Shown piece after piece: positions 11,466 through 23,037 of a stretch of DNA of 64,000 nucleotides. The number at the start of each line of letters is the position of its first letter. The stretch's first letter is position 1. The position numbers and the translations under genes are program-made. The stretch comes from Diphasiastrum complanatum. Its lineage: Eukaryota; Streptophyta; Lycopodiopsida; Lycopodiales; Lycopodiaceae. The stretch lies in NCBI GenBank assembly GCA_029204225.1, contig CM055108.1:8986601-9050600 (forward strand), given 5' to 3'. The notes under the pieces were generated by a model. The model was given only the letters and a program-made list of their open reading frames with translations, ran no database searches and had not been told where the DNA came from.

Positions 11466-13069
11466 TAGTTTTGGCATAGTTTTAACTTTACTACTTTGAT
11501 CCAACTTTAGAATGATCTCCATCCTAAGTATAGATCTCCTTTCTAATGTTCTGAAGTAGTTTCCATAATTGATATAGAGAATAGCGTCCAAATTGGATGC
11601 TTCACTATTTCTTACATCAATTTTACACATCAAGATATAACTAGAACATGAAGAACCAAATAGAATGTGAATGAAATGATTTCTCCATGTTTCAAACTTT
11701 GGACTCTCTGGAAAATTACAGCAACCAAACAATAAATATGACTGATGACCATTTGCTTGCTTGTCTCCTCTAACTTTGTCCTTTCTTGATATGTCTACAC
11801 CATAAAACTCCATGGATGAGCCTCCATCTCCATCTTGCCACAAGATGTCATCAACACTTGATGACTTGGCCATGAATGACTAACATAATGAACCTCCAAT
11901 AGCTTCATTTCCATCAGAAAAACCAGCCAAGAATGCTACTACAACTCCAACAATAAGATATTACAAGACAATGTAGCTAGGTTGTCCATATCTTGACAAT
12001 TTGCACACATTCACATGAAATAGCTCAAACATGAGATAGAAAAAGTAAAGTAAACTTGAAAAAACACTCCCCAATGCTCTTTTAACCTTACTTGAGTCTT
12101 CAATAACCTGCAAAAATAGATCCATAACATATTTGCCAATTGACCCTCCTTTGATGCTCTTGACTAGCTCCAAATTGCCACCTTTCCTTTTGTGTTGTTG
12201 AAGCCCTTTGAGACCAACCTCTTGATCTTCCTCTTGACCATCAAAGTCATTGAACAAACTTTGTTTTTTAGATCCATTACTTTCTTTTCCAGTATGAAAA
12301 CTATGAGAACCAATATCCACTTGCATAGCAGCGTCTACACAAGACGATTCTCCAAAACATGTGAGTAAAGCAAAGCATGTCGCTTCCACTTGCTTACCTT
12401 TCTCTTGATCATCAAAGATATCAAAGATATGAATATCTTCAGACCTGAACCTTTGGAAATACTCCCTCTCAAACATATGATCTAGATCCAAAAAGATCTC
12501 ATCAATGCTTGATCTCAAATTTCCACAAAGGTTAGTGAAAACAATGTCACGAATGTCACCATCATAAATCAAAAGATAGATTCCAAACTTTCCATCCAAC
12601 ATGAAGTAGAGTAGGTGAAGATGAGTATTGAAACTAATAAATCCAGCCTTCTTGAGTCCATAACAAACCTCAAAAATCTCACCAATGAGATCTTCCTTGC
12701 CTTGAAAGAAATTGCCTCTCGATTTGCTCCATGTAGTCTTCTCCAACCAACCTTTTGCCATCTCAATCATGAGTGATCAATTCACAATCATAGAATCTTT
12801 TGAGTTGATGAGAAGATGTGAGATCCATGCCTTGGATCTTCCCAAGAACTAATCTTCCATTGCTCTTTCCTTCATAAGACTCCCTCTTAATGATTGCATC
12901 ATAATAAGTAGAAACCTCAAAGACATTAGAAGCCATGAAAAAAATGATTAGTACCTTCAATATAAGGATGATTGAAGTACTCTCTTTTTTCAAATAAGAA
13001 CTTCTATTCAATGATTTAGGTAATGACTCATATGATAATGATTTTTCCTCAATATCATTCACAATGACA
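11466..13069 (-). pseudogene. Copia reverse transcriptase/RNase H, decayed but with long open frames
   Basis: Frames of 104, 269 and 147 residues lie here. They look novel at first, but landmarks of copia pol can be matched in order: a STYYDAIIKRE segment near 12880 (compare EWYDAM), GRLV near 12850, an ACTACATGGAGCAA block near 12735 (compare the YMEQPEG coding sequence), YGLKKAG near 12655 (YGLKQA), then LYFMLDG...LLIYDGDI near 12570, where the VDD catalytic pair is degraded. A weak KLSQF-like segment lies near 12000 and the last ~90 bp resemble the RNase H terminus. Integrase is absent between this and gag. It is probably non-functional; identification of the middle part is tentative. Confidence 0.6.
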
Positions 13070-13508
13070 TCATTCAAAGTACATCCTACTTTGAACCCTA
13101 GCCAATTCTTTATTCAAAGATTTGATCCTAGGCACATATTGTTGTGCACTCTCTCCACTTCCCTGCATGCTTTGAAGCACTTGATTTCTAAGCATGAGTA
13201 TCCTTGAAGTGTTATTGGGTTCATAAATGCCTTTTAATGAATCCCAAGCCTCCTTGGCCAAGATACAAGATGACACCTCTTTCAAGAGATCATTGCTCAC
13301 ATTCATCTTGATGCAATGTGAGGCCAATCTAGCCTTTCTCTTGTATCTAGCTTGCTCTCGTCTACCAAGAGGTTCATCTTCCTCTTCTAGGAAAATGTCA
13401 TAGAGATCATGGACACAAAAGTGACTCCATTCTCACTTTCCAAATGGAATAATTAGTGGATGAAAGCCTCTCATTGGCTTCTAGCAAAAATCCACCCATG
13501 GATGCCAT
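13070..13508 (-). pseudogene. Ty1/copia gag fragment
   Basis: From ATG at 13508: a LLEANERLSSTNYSIWKVRMESLL segment, then frameshifts near 13410, then an open run with HCIKMNVSNDLLKEV, SEPNNTSRILMLRNQ-like and VPRIKSLNKELA segments characteristic of copia gag. It ends just before the zinc-knuckle region. The leader 13509-13797 is non-coding. Confidence 0.85.
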
Positions 13509-13797
13509 TATGAATGATTTAGCATTTGAAATTCACAAAGATTTCACTCAATGGAATGATCTAAGGTAGACTTCTAGCACTCAAGATGCTTCTAGTCTTG
13601 GCCCAATCAATCTAGCAAAAAGCTTGGATGATGAAATTTCTAGCAAATCACCCCCTAGATCTATGAATCTTGGCAATCAACTCTCTAGTTCTTATCACTC
13701 CCTATGAAGATCTGAAAAATGAGTTTTTTGGGCTTGATATGAGCTTCCAAACAATCACATCAATGATCCATTACAAGATCCAATCATTGACATGGAA

Positions 13798-13809
13798 ACT
13801 ATGATACCA
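13798..13809 (-). promoter_or_regulatory. Primer-binding site, initiator-Met tRNA type
   Basis: Minus strand reads TGGTATCATAGT next to the LTR end; two mismatches to the canonical TGGTATCAGAGC. Confidence 0.7.
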
Positions 13810-14546
13810 TATTGAATTTACTGAATTTTGGACCTTAACTAGATCAACAATTGATCCACAAGAGGTGTTGGATGCTAATTAGATAGATCAATCTCAAATC
13901 TAATAACTAGATTTAGATCTAGATCAATAATTTGCATATAACTAGCAAGAAGATTGAAGTTCATTACCTATTGATAGCATACAAAGCAAAAAATCACAAT
14001 ACAAATAGTGAAATTGACAAGATTTTGTCTCGAAATCAAGATCTCTAATCAAGATTCATATTTACAATCTATATATAAATCAAGTACATTTCGACCTAGT
14101 ATGGTGACTCAATAGGTCTGGCACGTGTGGGGAATGCCACATCATCTAGGTCCACCAATAAATGCAAGATAAGCCCCCATCTCTTTGACTCCTAACTTGG
14201 TGGCATTGCCTCACCATGATTTTGCTTGATTTGAGGTGATTTTTCTAGCTTATAGAAACTTACAAGATTAACTCCCATGATAAGTTACTTATATTTTCAC
14301 ACATGGGAACCATGTCTCATTTACATGGGAATGCTTAATCAATCAATAAAATGGTGCCAAGTGGCAATTTCTTCTTGACTAGCTTTCTACTAGTTCACAC
14401 TTGAGTCAATCAAGACAATTTCTATCTAACTTAATCTAGATGCATTTATGACTATCATCCACATGTGAGAACAAGATCACACGTGTGGGATCAATTTATG
14501 TAGAAATTAACTTAGATCTAAAGGCTATAATTTGACATTTTCAACA
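13810..14546 (-). repeat. Copia 5' LTR (737 bp), unrelated to the 3' LTR of the same block
   Basis: Minus strand starts TGTTGAAAATGTC and ends AAATTCAATA (CA decayed to TA). It carries CACACGTGTG at 14478-14487 and CACGTGTG near 14122. It resembles the LTR families at 39869 and 59149 only at its start (TGT-GAAAA-TGTCAA). It does not match 10802-11453, the LTR at the other end of the block. Confidence 0.75.
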
Positions 14547-14599
14547 ATATGGTCATGTGAAGATCAAATGGGCTAGCTTAGTGACATTCAAGACAAATC

Positions 14600-15880
14600 T
14601 TTGATAATAATTGAAATGCCCATAACGATATATACTTCACGTACAGATCCTGGCTTTGGCAAGGCAAATATTATGTAGATCTTGTCAATATTGGTGACCA
14701 TACCATGCCTCGAAACAAGATGGATTGGTAGTATGTTGTGCGTGATGAAGAATTGTCATTTGGTTGGGTTTAGAGATATGTATGAACACCTTTTCCAAGC
14801 AGGGTGAATCATCGGCTCAAGAGGAGTGGACACAAGTCATCCATGAAAATTTCAAGGAATTTTTGTAAAAAGTCCTTGAAAGCATAGCTCATCACTCATC
14901 GGAATGTGCTAGGAGCATTGCACAATCCAAATGGCATCACTTTGTATGCATATGTTCCCCACTTGGTGGAGAATGCAGTCTTATGCTGATCTTCTGAGGT
15001 GATTTGCACCTGATTATAGCCACTAAACCCATCTAGGAAACTATAGGCTTCTGCTCCAACAATCCTCTCTAACACATTTTTTGTAAAGAGTAAGAGAAAA
15101 TGGTCCTTGTTGGTAACATCATTGAGCTTCTTGCAGTCCACACAGATTTTAAGTTTACTATTTTTCTTAGGCACCACCATGATCGGTGATACCTAGTCTA
15201 TGTGTTCCATCTTGTAGATGAAACCTACATCTAGAAGCCTGGTTAATTCTTTCTGAATCATTTAGAGTACATAGTGCAAATTAGACCGATATGGCATACT
15301 TACAACGGATTTTGCTCCATCAATCATAGGAATGGTGTGGACCACTACATCTCACAATATGCCCTTCAGCTTAGTGTAATTCCACTCTAGACAGTCGCGA
15401 TATTTGTGAAGAAGAGCTTTTAGGTCTCGTAGTTCATCTCCCTCTACATCTTCTTCGACAAACACTATGAGACTATTCTCTCTTTTTCTTGCACTTGGCA
15501 GGCGGTCAATAACTCAGTCTTGATACCTCATTTGTCACTCTTGGCCTTCCACTCAAACGTTTTGGCCTTGTAGAGTGGCTTGTATTCTCGGGACAGCGGG
15601 CTAGTGGTCGGCTTTTTCTCATTAAGTCTCATCTTTTTCAAGGCTCTCTTGAGATTATTTACATCTTTAGATGCTTTAGGACTCAATTGTGCCTTAGAGG
15701 TGGGTTTTTTTTTGGAGAGCCTCCAAATGGGAGATCCAAAGTGGTCCCATTCTATCCATTCTCACAGCAGATCATTCATGGTATGTGGGACACTAGACAT
15801 GGATCCTTTAGACATTATATCCATTTGGCCTACTACAACATTGCCTCGTAAGGTTTTGCTATTTTGATGGGATCTTCGTT
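14600..15880 (-). pseudogene. Ty3/gypsy pol relic: reverse transcriptase
   Basis: The clear part (14896-15180) reads VVPKKNSKLKICVDCKKLN, then YSFLDGFSGYNQV (first catalytic Asp) and TAFSTKWGTYAYKVMPFGLCNAP, diagnostic of gypsy reverse transcriptase. Downstream, a frameshifted segment keeps FMDDL (about 14838-14850), the YXDD-box equivalent, and continues to about 14620. Upstream, a MPYRSN segment and a KYRDCLEWNYTKLKGI segment fit the protease-RT linker; beyond about 15500 homology is uncertain. Multiple stops. I considered a caulimovirus-like reverse transcriptase, but the motifs fit gypsy better. Confidence 0.8.
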
Positions 15881-16093
15881 CGCTAGTGGCTTTCATAGAT
15901 CTAGTCTTTCGGGACCTTGGGGTAGTCTCAAAGCAATGTGAATCAACATAGCAGAGGAAATGCTCGTTCTTGTATGCTCGACCTTCCTCCTATTGGGAAA
16001 GAGGGATGTGAGAAACGAAAGTAGCTCAAAAAGAAACGAACACGAAAAGAAGCGAACTCGAAACTCAAAAAAGAAATAAACTCGAAGGGAAAG
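15881..16093. other. Spacer, CGAA-rich, no gene seen
   Basis: Contains many irregular CGAA/CGAAC repeats (15995-16090). No protein or RNA feature recognised. Confidence 0.4.
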
Positions 16094-16873
16094 TGTCCAT
16101 GCACAGCGGAATGAGCTATCTCGCTCTTTTCCTAAGCATGACTATGCCTATCAGACTCGAACAAAACGTTAGTTATAGAAATCACGTTCGATTTGATTAC
16201 GTAGCCAAACATTAAGCAACAAAACATCAGAAAGATAATTTGTTGTGAACAGCTAGACAAATTATTAGTCGCGAATAATTCACGAAGAGTTAGGCTGAGC
16301 TATAATCAGTCGTGAATTAGGCACGAAAGGCAAGACTAAATATTAGTTGCGAACAGCCAGACTAATAATAATTCGCGACGAACAGTCTACCAAATTAAGC
16401 AATAAGAGAGTCAAACAGAATGTAGAAAAGCATAACAATATTGACACAAATTTGAACGCAGAACAAACAAAGCTGTAATTAGATAAAATATAGCGAAATA
16501 TACAGGTCAATAATGCAGGTGAGCACAAGACAATAGCGGACGAAACCGCATGCTTCACAAAGCTAATCCAATCTATAAAAGAAATAAATCTATTACTGAC
16601 AATACAAAGAATCGATGCGCAAAAGTATCTACTTCATCTATCTCTGATAAGTTTCTGATGCTATTATGCTTGTTGCTTGTTTCTCATCTAAATTCTCACA
16701 TACGGAATACGCAGATGGTATTCTTGTATTTATGCAGATAGTCGCGTTTTATTTGTCTTTCTTATTTTACATGTAAATATATAGACTGTGCAACAACATG
16801 AGTAAAAATGCAGCAACATGAATGGAGGCAAATTAACATAGGATTTAGGAGAGTAAAGGAGATAAATCCAACA
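16094..16873 (-). repeat. Copia 3' LTR with internal U3 deletion
   Basis: Minus strand starts TGTTGGATTTATCTC at 16873. It aligns with 22036-23037 except that a single block of about 300 bp is missing at 16723/16724. In the other copy that block carries the TATA-like sequence. Left edge is approximate: 14 bp outside it also look similar (16080-16093 versus 22022-22035). Confidence 0.75.
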
Positions 16874-17031
16874 CCCCCACTCAGATATGGATTTGTGAAT
16901 GTCTTGATATTCAGACTAAGCAATGCACAAAACTTGTTTTGTGCATTAACACTTAATGCCTTCGTGAATATATCTGCAACCATGTCCTGTGTTCTACAGT
17001 ACGTTAAGCTCACCAAGTCCTTGTTGAGCAT
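16874..17031 (-). pseudogene. Copia RNase H C-terminus and polypurine tract
   Basis: Minus-strand residues CRTQDMVADIFTKALS are the conserved end of a copia RNase H, followed by CTGAGTGGGGG (16874-16884), the polypurine tract, directly before the LTR. The frame ends abruptly at 17031/17032, where a plus-strand copia begins. It is the 3' remnant of the element whose 5' part is 20373-23037. Confidence 0.85.
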
Positions 17032-17032
17032 T

Positions 17033-19702
17033 TGTGGATACTAATGTTGTCATGTTGGCCGAGAAGAGCAAGATATCTACCTTTACTTTATGGCACAAAA
17101 GACTTGGACATGTCAACTTGGGTTCCATGGAGGCTATGATCAAGGAGGAGTATGCTTTAGGCCTACCAAGGTCTATTGGGAAGGAAGACAAGGTTTGTGA
17201 AGCTTGTGCCTTATCCAAGGCACATAAGAAGGTGTTTCCTAACTCCATCACAAAGTCATCTCATCCTCTTGAACTCATACACTTGGATGTGCACATTGCT
17301 AGCACCAAATCTAATGGAGGTTCATCCATGTTTTTAACCTTCATTGATGACTACTCAAGATATTGTTGGGTGTTCTTACTTTCCTTCAAGTCTCAAGTAT
17401 TTGATACTTTTGTAAAGTTCAAGTTGTTTGTGGAAAAGCATCATAATCATAGCATCAAGATTCTTAGAAGTGACAATGGTGGAGAATTCATCTCCAATGA
17501 GTTCAAGGCCTTTTGTGAGGAGGAAGGGATCAAGAAAGAGACTTCTTGTCCTTACACTCCTCAACAAAATGGAGTTGCTGAAAGAAGGAATAGAACATTA
17601 TGTGAATGTTCTAAGGCTTTAAGATTAGATGCTTGTTTGCCCAAATCCTTTTGGGGTGAGTCTCTTGTATGTGCAAACTACTTGATGAATAGGGTGTCTT
17701 GCAAAGCAATTGAAGGCAAAACTCCATATGAGATGTTGTATGGAAAGAAACCCAATCTTAATCACTTGAAAGTTTTTGGGTGTATATGTTATGTGCATGT
17801 GCCATTGGAAACAAGAACCAAGGAGGATCCATCTTCCACAAGAGGGATCATGCTTGGATATGCAAGCTCAAGCAAGGGCTACAAAGTCTATCTCCCATCC
17901 TTGAACAAATTTGTTGTTTCAAGGGATGTCATCTTTGATGAACATCATATGCATATGCTTGAAGAAGGCTCAAGTGCTCCAACAATCAAGAAGAAGATGG
18001 CCGAGGAGCAAGATCTTGGTTTTGAGGAGGAGCTCATGGAGGAGCAAGCACCAAACCCACCTATCACACCAAGGAGATCTTCAAGGGCAAAAGTGGAGCC
18101 ATCAAGGCTCACATATCAAGGCAAAGGACAGCAAGTTGAGGGTATATCATCCACTTCTTATGCTTTATCTAGTTTTGAAGAACCGTCTAATGTTGAAGAT
18201 GCATTGAACTCCAAAGAATGGTATAAAGCTATGTTGGATGAGTATGATGCCTTGATTGAGAATGAAACTTGGTTGCTTGTTGAGAGACCTCAAAGGAATG
18301 TAATAGGATGCAAGTGGGTCTTCAAGCTTAAGTTGAATGCAAATGGGAGTGTTAACAAACATAAAGCAAGATTAGTTGCAAAAGGTTATGCTCAAGAGAG
18401 AGGGATAGACTATGAGGAAACTTTTGCACCCGTGGCCAAGATGGTCACAATAAGACTAATCATTGCACTTGCATCACATTTTGGATGGATTCTATGTCAA
18501 ATGGATGTCTCTAATGCTTTCTTGAATGGTTTTTTGGAAGAGGATATCTATATGGAGCAGCCACAAGGGTTCATCAAGCATGGAATGGAGAACAAAGTAT
18601 GCCATCTCCAAAGAAGCATCTATGGCTTGAAGCAAGCCTCGAGATCTTGGAATTCAAGACTACATTGCTATCTTATTTCACTTTCTTTTGTTCAAAGTGA
18701 ATATGATCCCACTCTTTACATTAAGTTTGATGATGTTGGTATTGTACTTTTACTCATTTATGTAGATGACATCATCATTAGTGGAAATAGTGTTGATGGT
18801 ATTGAAAAAATCAAGATAGATCTATCCTTAGAGTTCAAGATGGTAGATCTAGGGTGTCTTCACTTCATCTTAGGCATAGAAGTACTTAGAGGGTCTGATT
18901 TTATCTTTATAAGTCAAGTAAACTATGCTCAAAGTCTTTTGAAGAAGTTTAAGATGGAAGTATGCAAAAGTGTTGACACACCAATGGAGCAAGATGTAAA
19001 AGTGCCAAATGAAGATGATGAAAGATCCTTCATGGACATCACTTTGTTTAGGCAACTTATAGGTTCCTTAATGTGGATCACTATAGTGTATGTAGGTTGA
19101 GCCAATCCATGCAAAAGCCATTGAATATCCATTGGAAAAAGGCTAAGAGGATTCTAAGATACATCTCGGGTACATTGGATTTTGGGATTCTATATAGAGG
19201 AGATGTGATTAACCTTCATGCATTTAGTGATTCAGATTTTGCAGGGGACAAGAGGGATAGGAAATCAACAAGTGCCTATTCAACTTTCATAGGAGAAGGT
19301 GTGGTTTCATGGCTTTCAAAAAAGCAAGAAACTATATCTCTATCTTCAACCGAGGCCGAGTACAAAGCTTTGACAACCACTACAAAGGAGGTACTTTGGA
19401 TCAAGAGATTATTGGTGGAACTAAAGATCATGGATTCAGAGGAGGCACCAATCATCTACAATGACAATATATCAGCCCAACACCTTGCATCTAACCCAAT
19501 CTTCCATGCAAGATCTAAGCACATTGAGATATGCCATCACTTTGTGAGAGAAATGGTGCAAGCCAAGGAGATTGCTTTGGAGCATGTTCCAAGCAATGAA
19601 TGTGTAGCTGATCTACTTACTAAACCACTTCAAAAGACACCTTTTATGAAGTTCAGATCATCACTTGGAGTGATTAGTAAAGCAATGATTGAACCAAGCT
19701 AG
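17033..19702 (+). pseudogene. Ty1/copia integrase-reverse transcriptase-RNase H, 5'-truncated
   Basis: A long open frame (17034-19100) starts inside the integrase: LWHKRLGHVN and CEACALSKAH (zinc site), LIHLDVH (Asp), LRSDNGGEF (Asp), NGVAERRNRTL (Glu). Reverse transcriptase has MDVSNAF and LLIYVDDIIISG. A small deletion plus frameshift at about 19085 removes part of the reverse transcriptase/RNase H connection. The next frame (19073-19702) carries SDSDFAGD, STEAEYKAL and HARSKHIEICHHFVRE. Apart from that break the protein is well preserved. gag, protease and the 5' LTR are missing because the left end is truncated at 17032/17033. Confidence 0.9.
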
Positions 19703-19705
19703 ATA

Positions 19706-19716
19706 GTGAGGAGGAG
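19706..19716 (+). promoter_or_regulatory. Polypurine tract
   Basis: GTGAGGAGGAG directly precedes the LTR starting at 19717. Confidence 0.75.
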
Positions 19717-20372
19717 TGTTAAAAATTCACAATTCTAGCTTGACTAGTTTTGGTCATATGACTTGTAAATAGTTAGATGGTCATGATGTGGCTTGTCACA
19801 CGTGCCAAATAGCATAGGATTCCATTCATAAGGATGTTCTCAAGTAGACCTAAGTGTTAGAACCTTTGGAATGAGTCCAAATTATGCTTAGATACAAGGG
19901 AGAAAAAATAGAAGCTATTTTTGGTAATTTTTGCATTGTTGAGGGATCTCCAAGATTCCAACCCTAACTTGGTAGGGATGAAAGATCCACCAAAATTAGC
20001 ATTAGGGATAGGTTTAGGGCTACTCATACCTTCCCAAAACCGTGATGGATCATGTATATATAGGTGATGATATCTCACCAAAATCAATCAAGCAATTTCA
20101 TGTTTTTTCTCTCATAATGGTGCAATTGCTCTCTATGTTCATAATTGTTTGAGTACTTGTGTAGGTTTGGTGTACAGTACTCAGACTGTGGGAGGCCATA
20201 CTTTCACACGTGTGAAGCCTTCTTCAAGGATTTGGGCCATTTAGTGAGGTTCAAGCATAGATTTTTGATGGATTTTGATGGTTCAACTTGTGCTAATCTT
20301 ATGAAATCATAATCTATTGTTTCCCTCATTATTTCAAGTGTTTTAGGATCCTTATTTGCTGTAATTTTTACA
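19717..20372 (+). repeat. Copia 3' LTR (656 bp)
   Basis: Starts TGTTAAAAATT and ends AATTTTTACA, near-perfect inverted termini. A TATA box TATATATAGG lies at about 20054-20063. Immediately right of 20372 the reverse transcriptase frame of an older minus-strand copia resumes, so the right LTR edge is well supported; AGTGG (20373-20377) would be the right target duplication. Confidence 0.8.
20203..20216. promoter_or_regulatory. Perfect 14-bp palindrome TTCACACGTGTGAA
   Basis: Centred on CACGTG, the G-box core bound by plant bHLH/bZIP factors. It lies about 150 bp downstream of the TATA box of this LTR. The same 14-mer occurs at 40269-40282 and 59713-59726 in other LTRs. Confidence 0.6.
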
Positions 20373-22035
20373 AGTGGAATACTCTCTGTTCATAGCTTCT
20401 CTCTAGAGATCATAGTTTGGTTGGCTGAGTGCCTCTTCGGTTGTTGTCAGTTCTTGTATCAAGAGACATGCAGACTCAGGAGTATACCTTGTGGGCTATG
20501 TGCGTACTCGGCTTGATCTTTTGGGAGGAATCGACTGATGAACCAGTCCTGGGACTTGTTGCTGGGTAGTAGCAATGTCTTTGCTTGATTCGATGTCAAA
20601 TAGTGGGTCGACAATGGACACGCTGAGCCCAAAGTTTTGATTGTCATGTCAATGACAAGTGATGAATGTTCTCCTGGGGCAATATCCTTGCCTTTGATGT
20701 CGATGAACTGATTCTCGATAAAGACTGTATCCCAGCTGTACAAGACTTGCTGGGTATCTGGATCATACATCTTGTATGTGTTATCAGATGAAGTATATCC
20801 AATCAAGATGGTTTTGAGACCTTGGAAGTCAAATTTCTTCCTCATGTCTTTTGGGATCTACACGTTGGCAATGCATCCGAACAGTTTTAGGTTTTTCACA
20901 GAAGGCTTAGGGCCAGTCCACACCTCATGGGGTGTTTTTCCTGAGAGGGCCTTGGTTGAACATCTGTTCTGGACGTAAGCTGCAGTGGAGACAGCTTCGG
21001 CCCAAAAGTTCTTGGGCAGCAATGCATGCACTAGTATACATTTGGCTAATTCAACTAGGGTATGGTCTTCCTCTTGGCTAAGCCATTAGACCGAGGACTG
21101 TAAGGAGTGACGAATTGCTGCTCAATGCCTTGGCTTTGGCAGTACTCCTTAAACTCAGTAGAGATGTATTCTCCACCATTGTCAGACCTTAAGGCCTTGA
21201 TCATCCATCCAATCTCTTTTTCTGCACGCTCCTTAAAGATTCTGAAGCAATTGAAGGCTTCTGATTTCTTCTTGATAAAGTACACCATAGTCCTTCTGGA
21301 GAATTCATCAATAAAAGATATAAAATACTTTGCATCCTTCATTGAAGGATTTTTCATCGGGCCACAAATGTCTGAATGTACAATATGCTAATGGCTTGAT
21401 CTAAATGGTTTTCTAGTCTGTTTACCAATTAGACAGTCTTGATAGAAAGGTAACTCGACTTTATCTCTAGGATAGTCTAGATCAAGAACAATAGAATTTC
21501 TAAACATTTGTTGTACAGCAGCATGATTCAAGTGACCAAGTCTATAATGCCAAAGTAAACTTTTATTTGCATGAATAGAAGTACTGAGCACCTGACTAGA
21601 GGCAAAAAAACAATGACTTAATCTATACAAGTATCCATGCCTCTTTCCAAGTGCTAGGATCTTGCCTGTCCTATCAACTACTTTGCACTGATCACATTTG
21701 AATTCTACTCTATGTCCTAGATCTATGATTATGCTTACAAAGAGTAGATTTGTAGATAAATTTGGTGCATACATGACTTTAGAAAGTATCTTAGATTGAT
21801 CATTTGCAAAGCTTAATCTTACAGTACCTTCACCTTTAATAGCTTGTGTGCTATTGTCGCCAAGGTAAAGATATTTATTGGTACTGTAGGACGTATAGGA
21901 CTCGAAATAGCCAATGAGACTGGTCATATGTTGAGTGGCACCGGAATCCAGAAACCAAGAATTGTCACTGGATGCTCCTTGATGGCTGGTCATGAAGGCA
22001 TCATGATCCGCTTCTTGACGAACTCGAACAAAAAG
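20373..22035 (-). pseudogene. Ty1/copia protease-integrase-start of reverse transcriptase (older element)
   Basis: Minus strand: gag end, then protease DSGATQHM near 21950, GAG-pre-integrase (LLWHYRLGHLNHAAV), integrase with FIDEFSRR and LRSDNGGEYIST. At the catalytic Glu site the motif reads NGLAKRK: the Glu of A-E-R-K is replaced by Lys, so this integrase could not be active. The post-core region (20845-20459) is open. The segment up to 20373 matches the start of reverse transcriptase (EALSQPNYDL, then a stop). It ends exactly at the inserted plus-strand LTR. It belongs to a different copia lineage from the 59866-63753 element, to judge by protease and zinc-site wording. Confidence 0.85.
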
Positions 22036-23037
22036 TGTTCGTGCATAGCGAAATGAGCTATCTCACTCTTTTCCTAAGCATGACTATGCCTATCAGACTC
22101 AAACAGAATGTTAGTGATAGAAATCATGTTCGATCTGATTACATATCCAAACATTAAGCAACAAAACATCAGAAAGATAATTTGTCGCGAACAGCTAGAC
22201 AAATAATTAGTCACAAATAATTCGCAAAGAGCTAAGCTGAGCTCAACTGATAATCAGTCGCGAATTAGTTGTGAAAGGCAAGACTAAATATCAGTCACGA
22301 ACAACCAGACTAATAATAATTCACGACAAATAGACTACCAGATTAATCAATAAGAGAGTCAAACATAATGTAGAAAAGCATAGCAATATTGACACAAATC
22401 TGAATGTAGAAATTTAGTATAGCGAAATATACAGGTCAATAATGTAGGTGAGCAGAAGACAATAGCGGATGAAATCACATGTTTCACAAAGCTAATCCAA
22501 TCTACAAAGAATGCATCTACTTCATCTATCTCTGATAAGCTTCTGATGCTATTATGCTTGTTGCTTGTTTCTCATCTAAGTTCTCACATATGGAATACGT
22601 AGATGGTATTCAATATATAAATATTTTTACAGATGTGTAGATGAAGAAAGTACAAAGTGGATGTGCTATCTGTGGGAGATCGTGGGTGGCTGCTATCGTT
22701 GTCAAATCTGTTTGCATAGTTGCATGGGTTGAGTGTGAGAAGGCCATGACATCAGCCTTCACTGAAATAGACGTTGTTAAAGATGCGAAAAATGTGACAC
22801 TCTAACAGATGTCTTAAAATTTGATTTACAAGGTGCCTTTGCTTTTCTATAAGGGCACCTATTGCATTTGTAGGACAGTGTCGCCTTTTTCGCCTGTGGA
22901 AATTTACTTGCATTTATGCAGACAATCATGTTTTATTCATCTGTCTTATTTTACATGTAAATATGTAGACTGTACGACAACATGAATGGAGGCAGATTAA
23001 CATAGGATTTAGGAGAGTAAATGAGATAAATCCAACA
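22036..23037 (-). repeat. Copia 5' LTR (about 1.0 kb)
   Basis: Minus strand starts TGTTGGATTTATCTC at 23037. It retains about 300 bp (22613-22910) lost from the 3' copy, including a TATA-like TATTTATATATTG (22612-22624, minus). The left edge runs directly into the gag-protease frame without primer site or leader, so leader and most of gag have been deleted. Confidence 0.75.

Noticed and set aside
11961-13077. Captured host gene inside a copia element (269- and 104-residue frames)
   Set aside because: In-order copia RT landmarks (WYDAM-like, MEQ coding words, YGLKKA, LLIYDGD) point to a decayed pol with deletions rather than a captured gene.
14600-15880. Endogenous pararetrovirus reverse transcriptase
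   Set aside because: Motifs (PKKNSKLKICVDCKKLN, MPFGLCNAP) and linker fit Ty3/gypsy; no movement-protein or coat-type sequence nearby.
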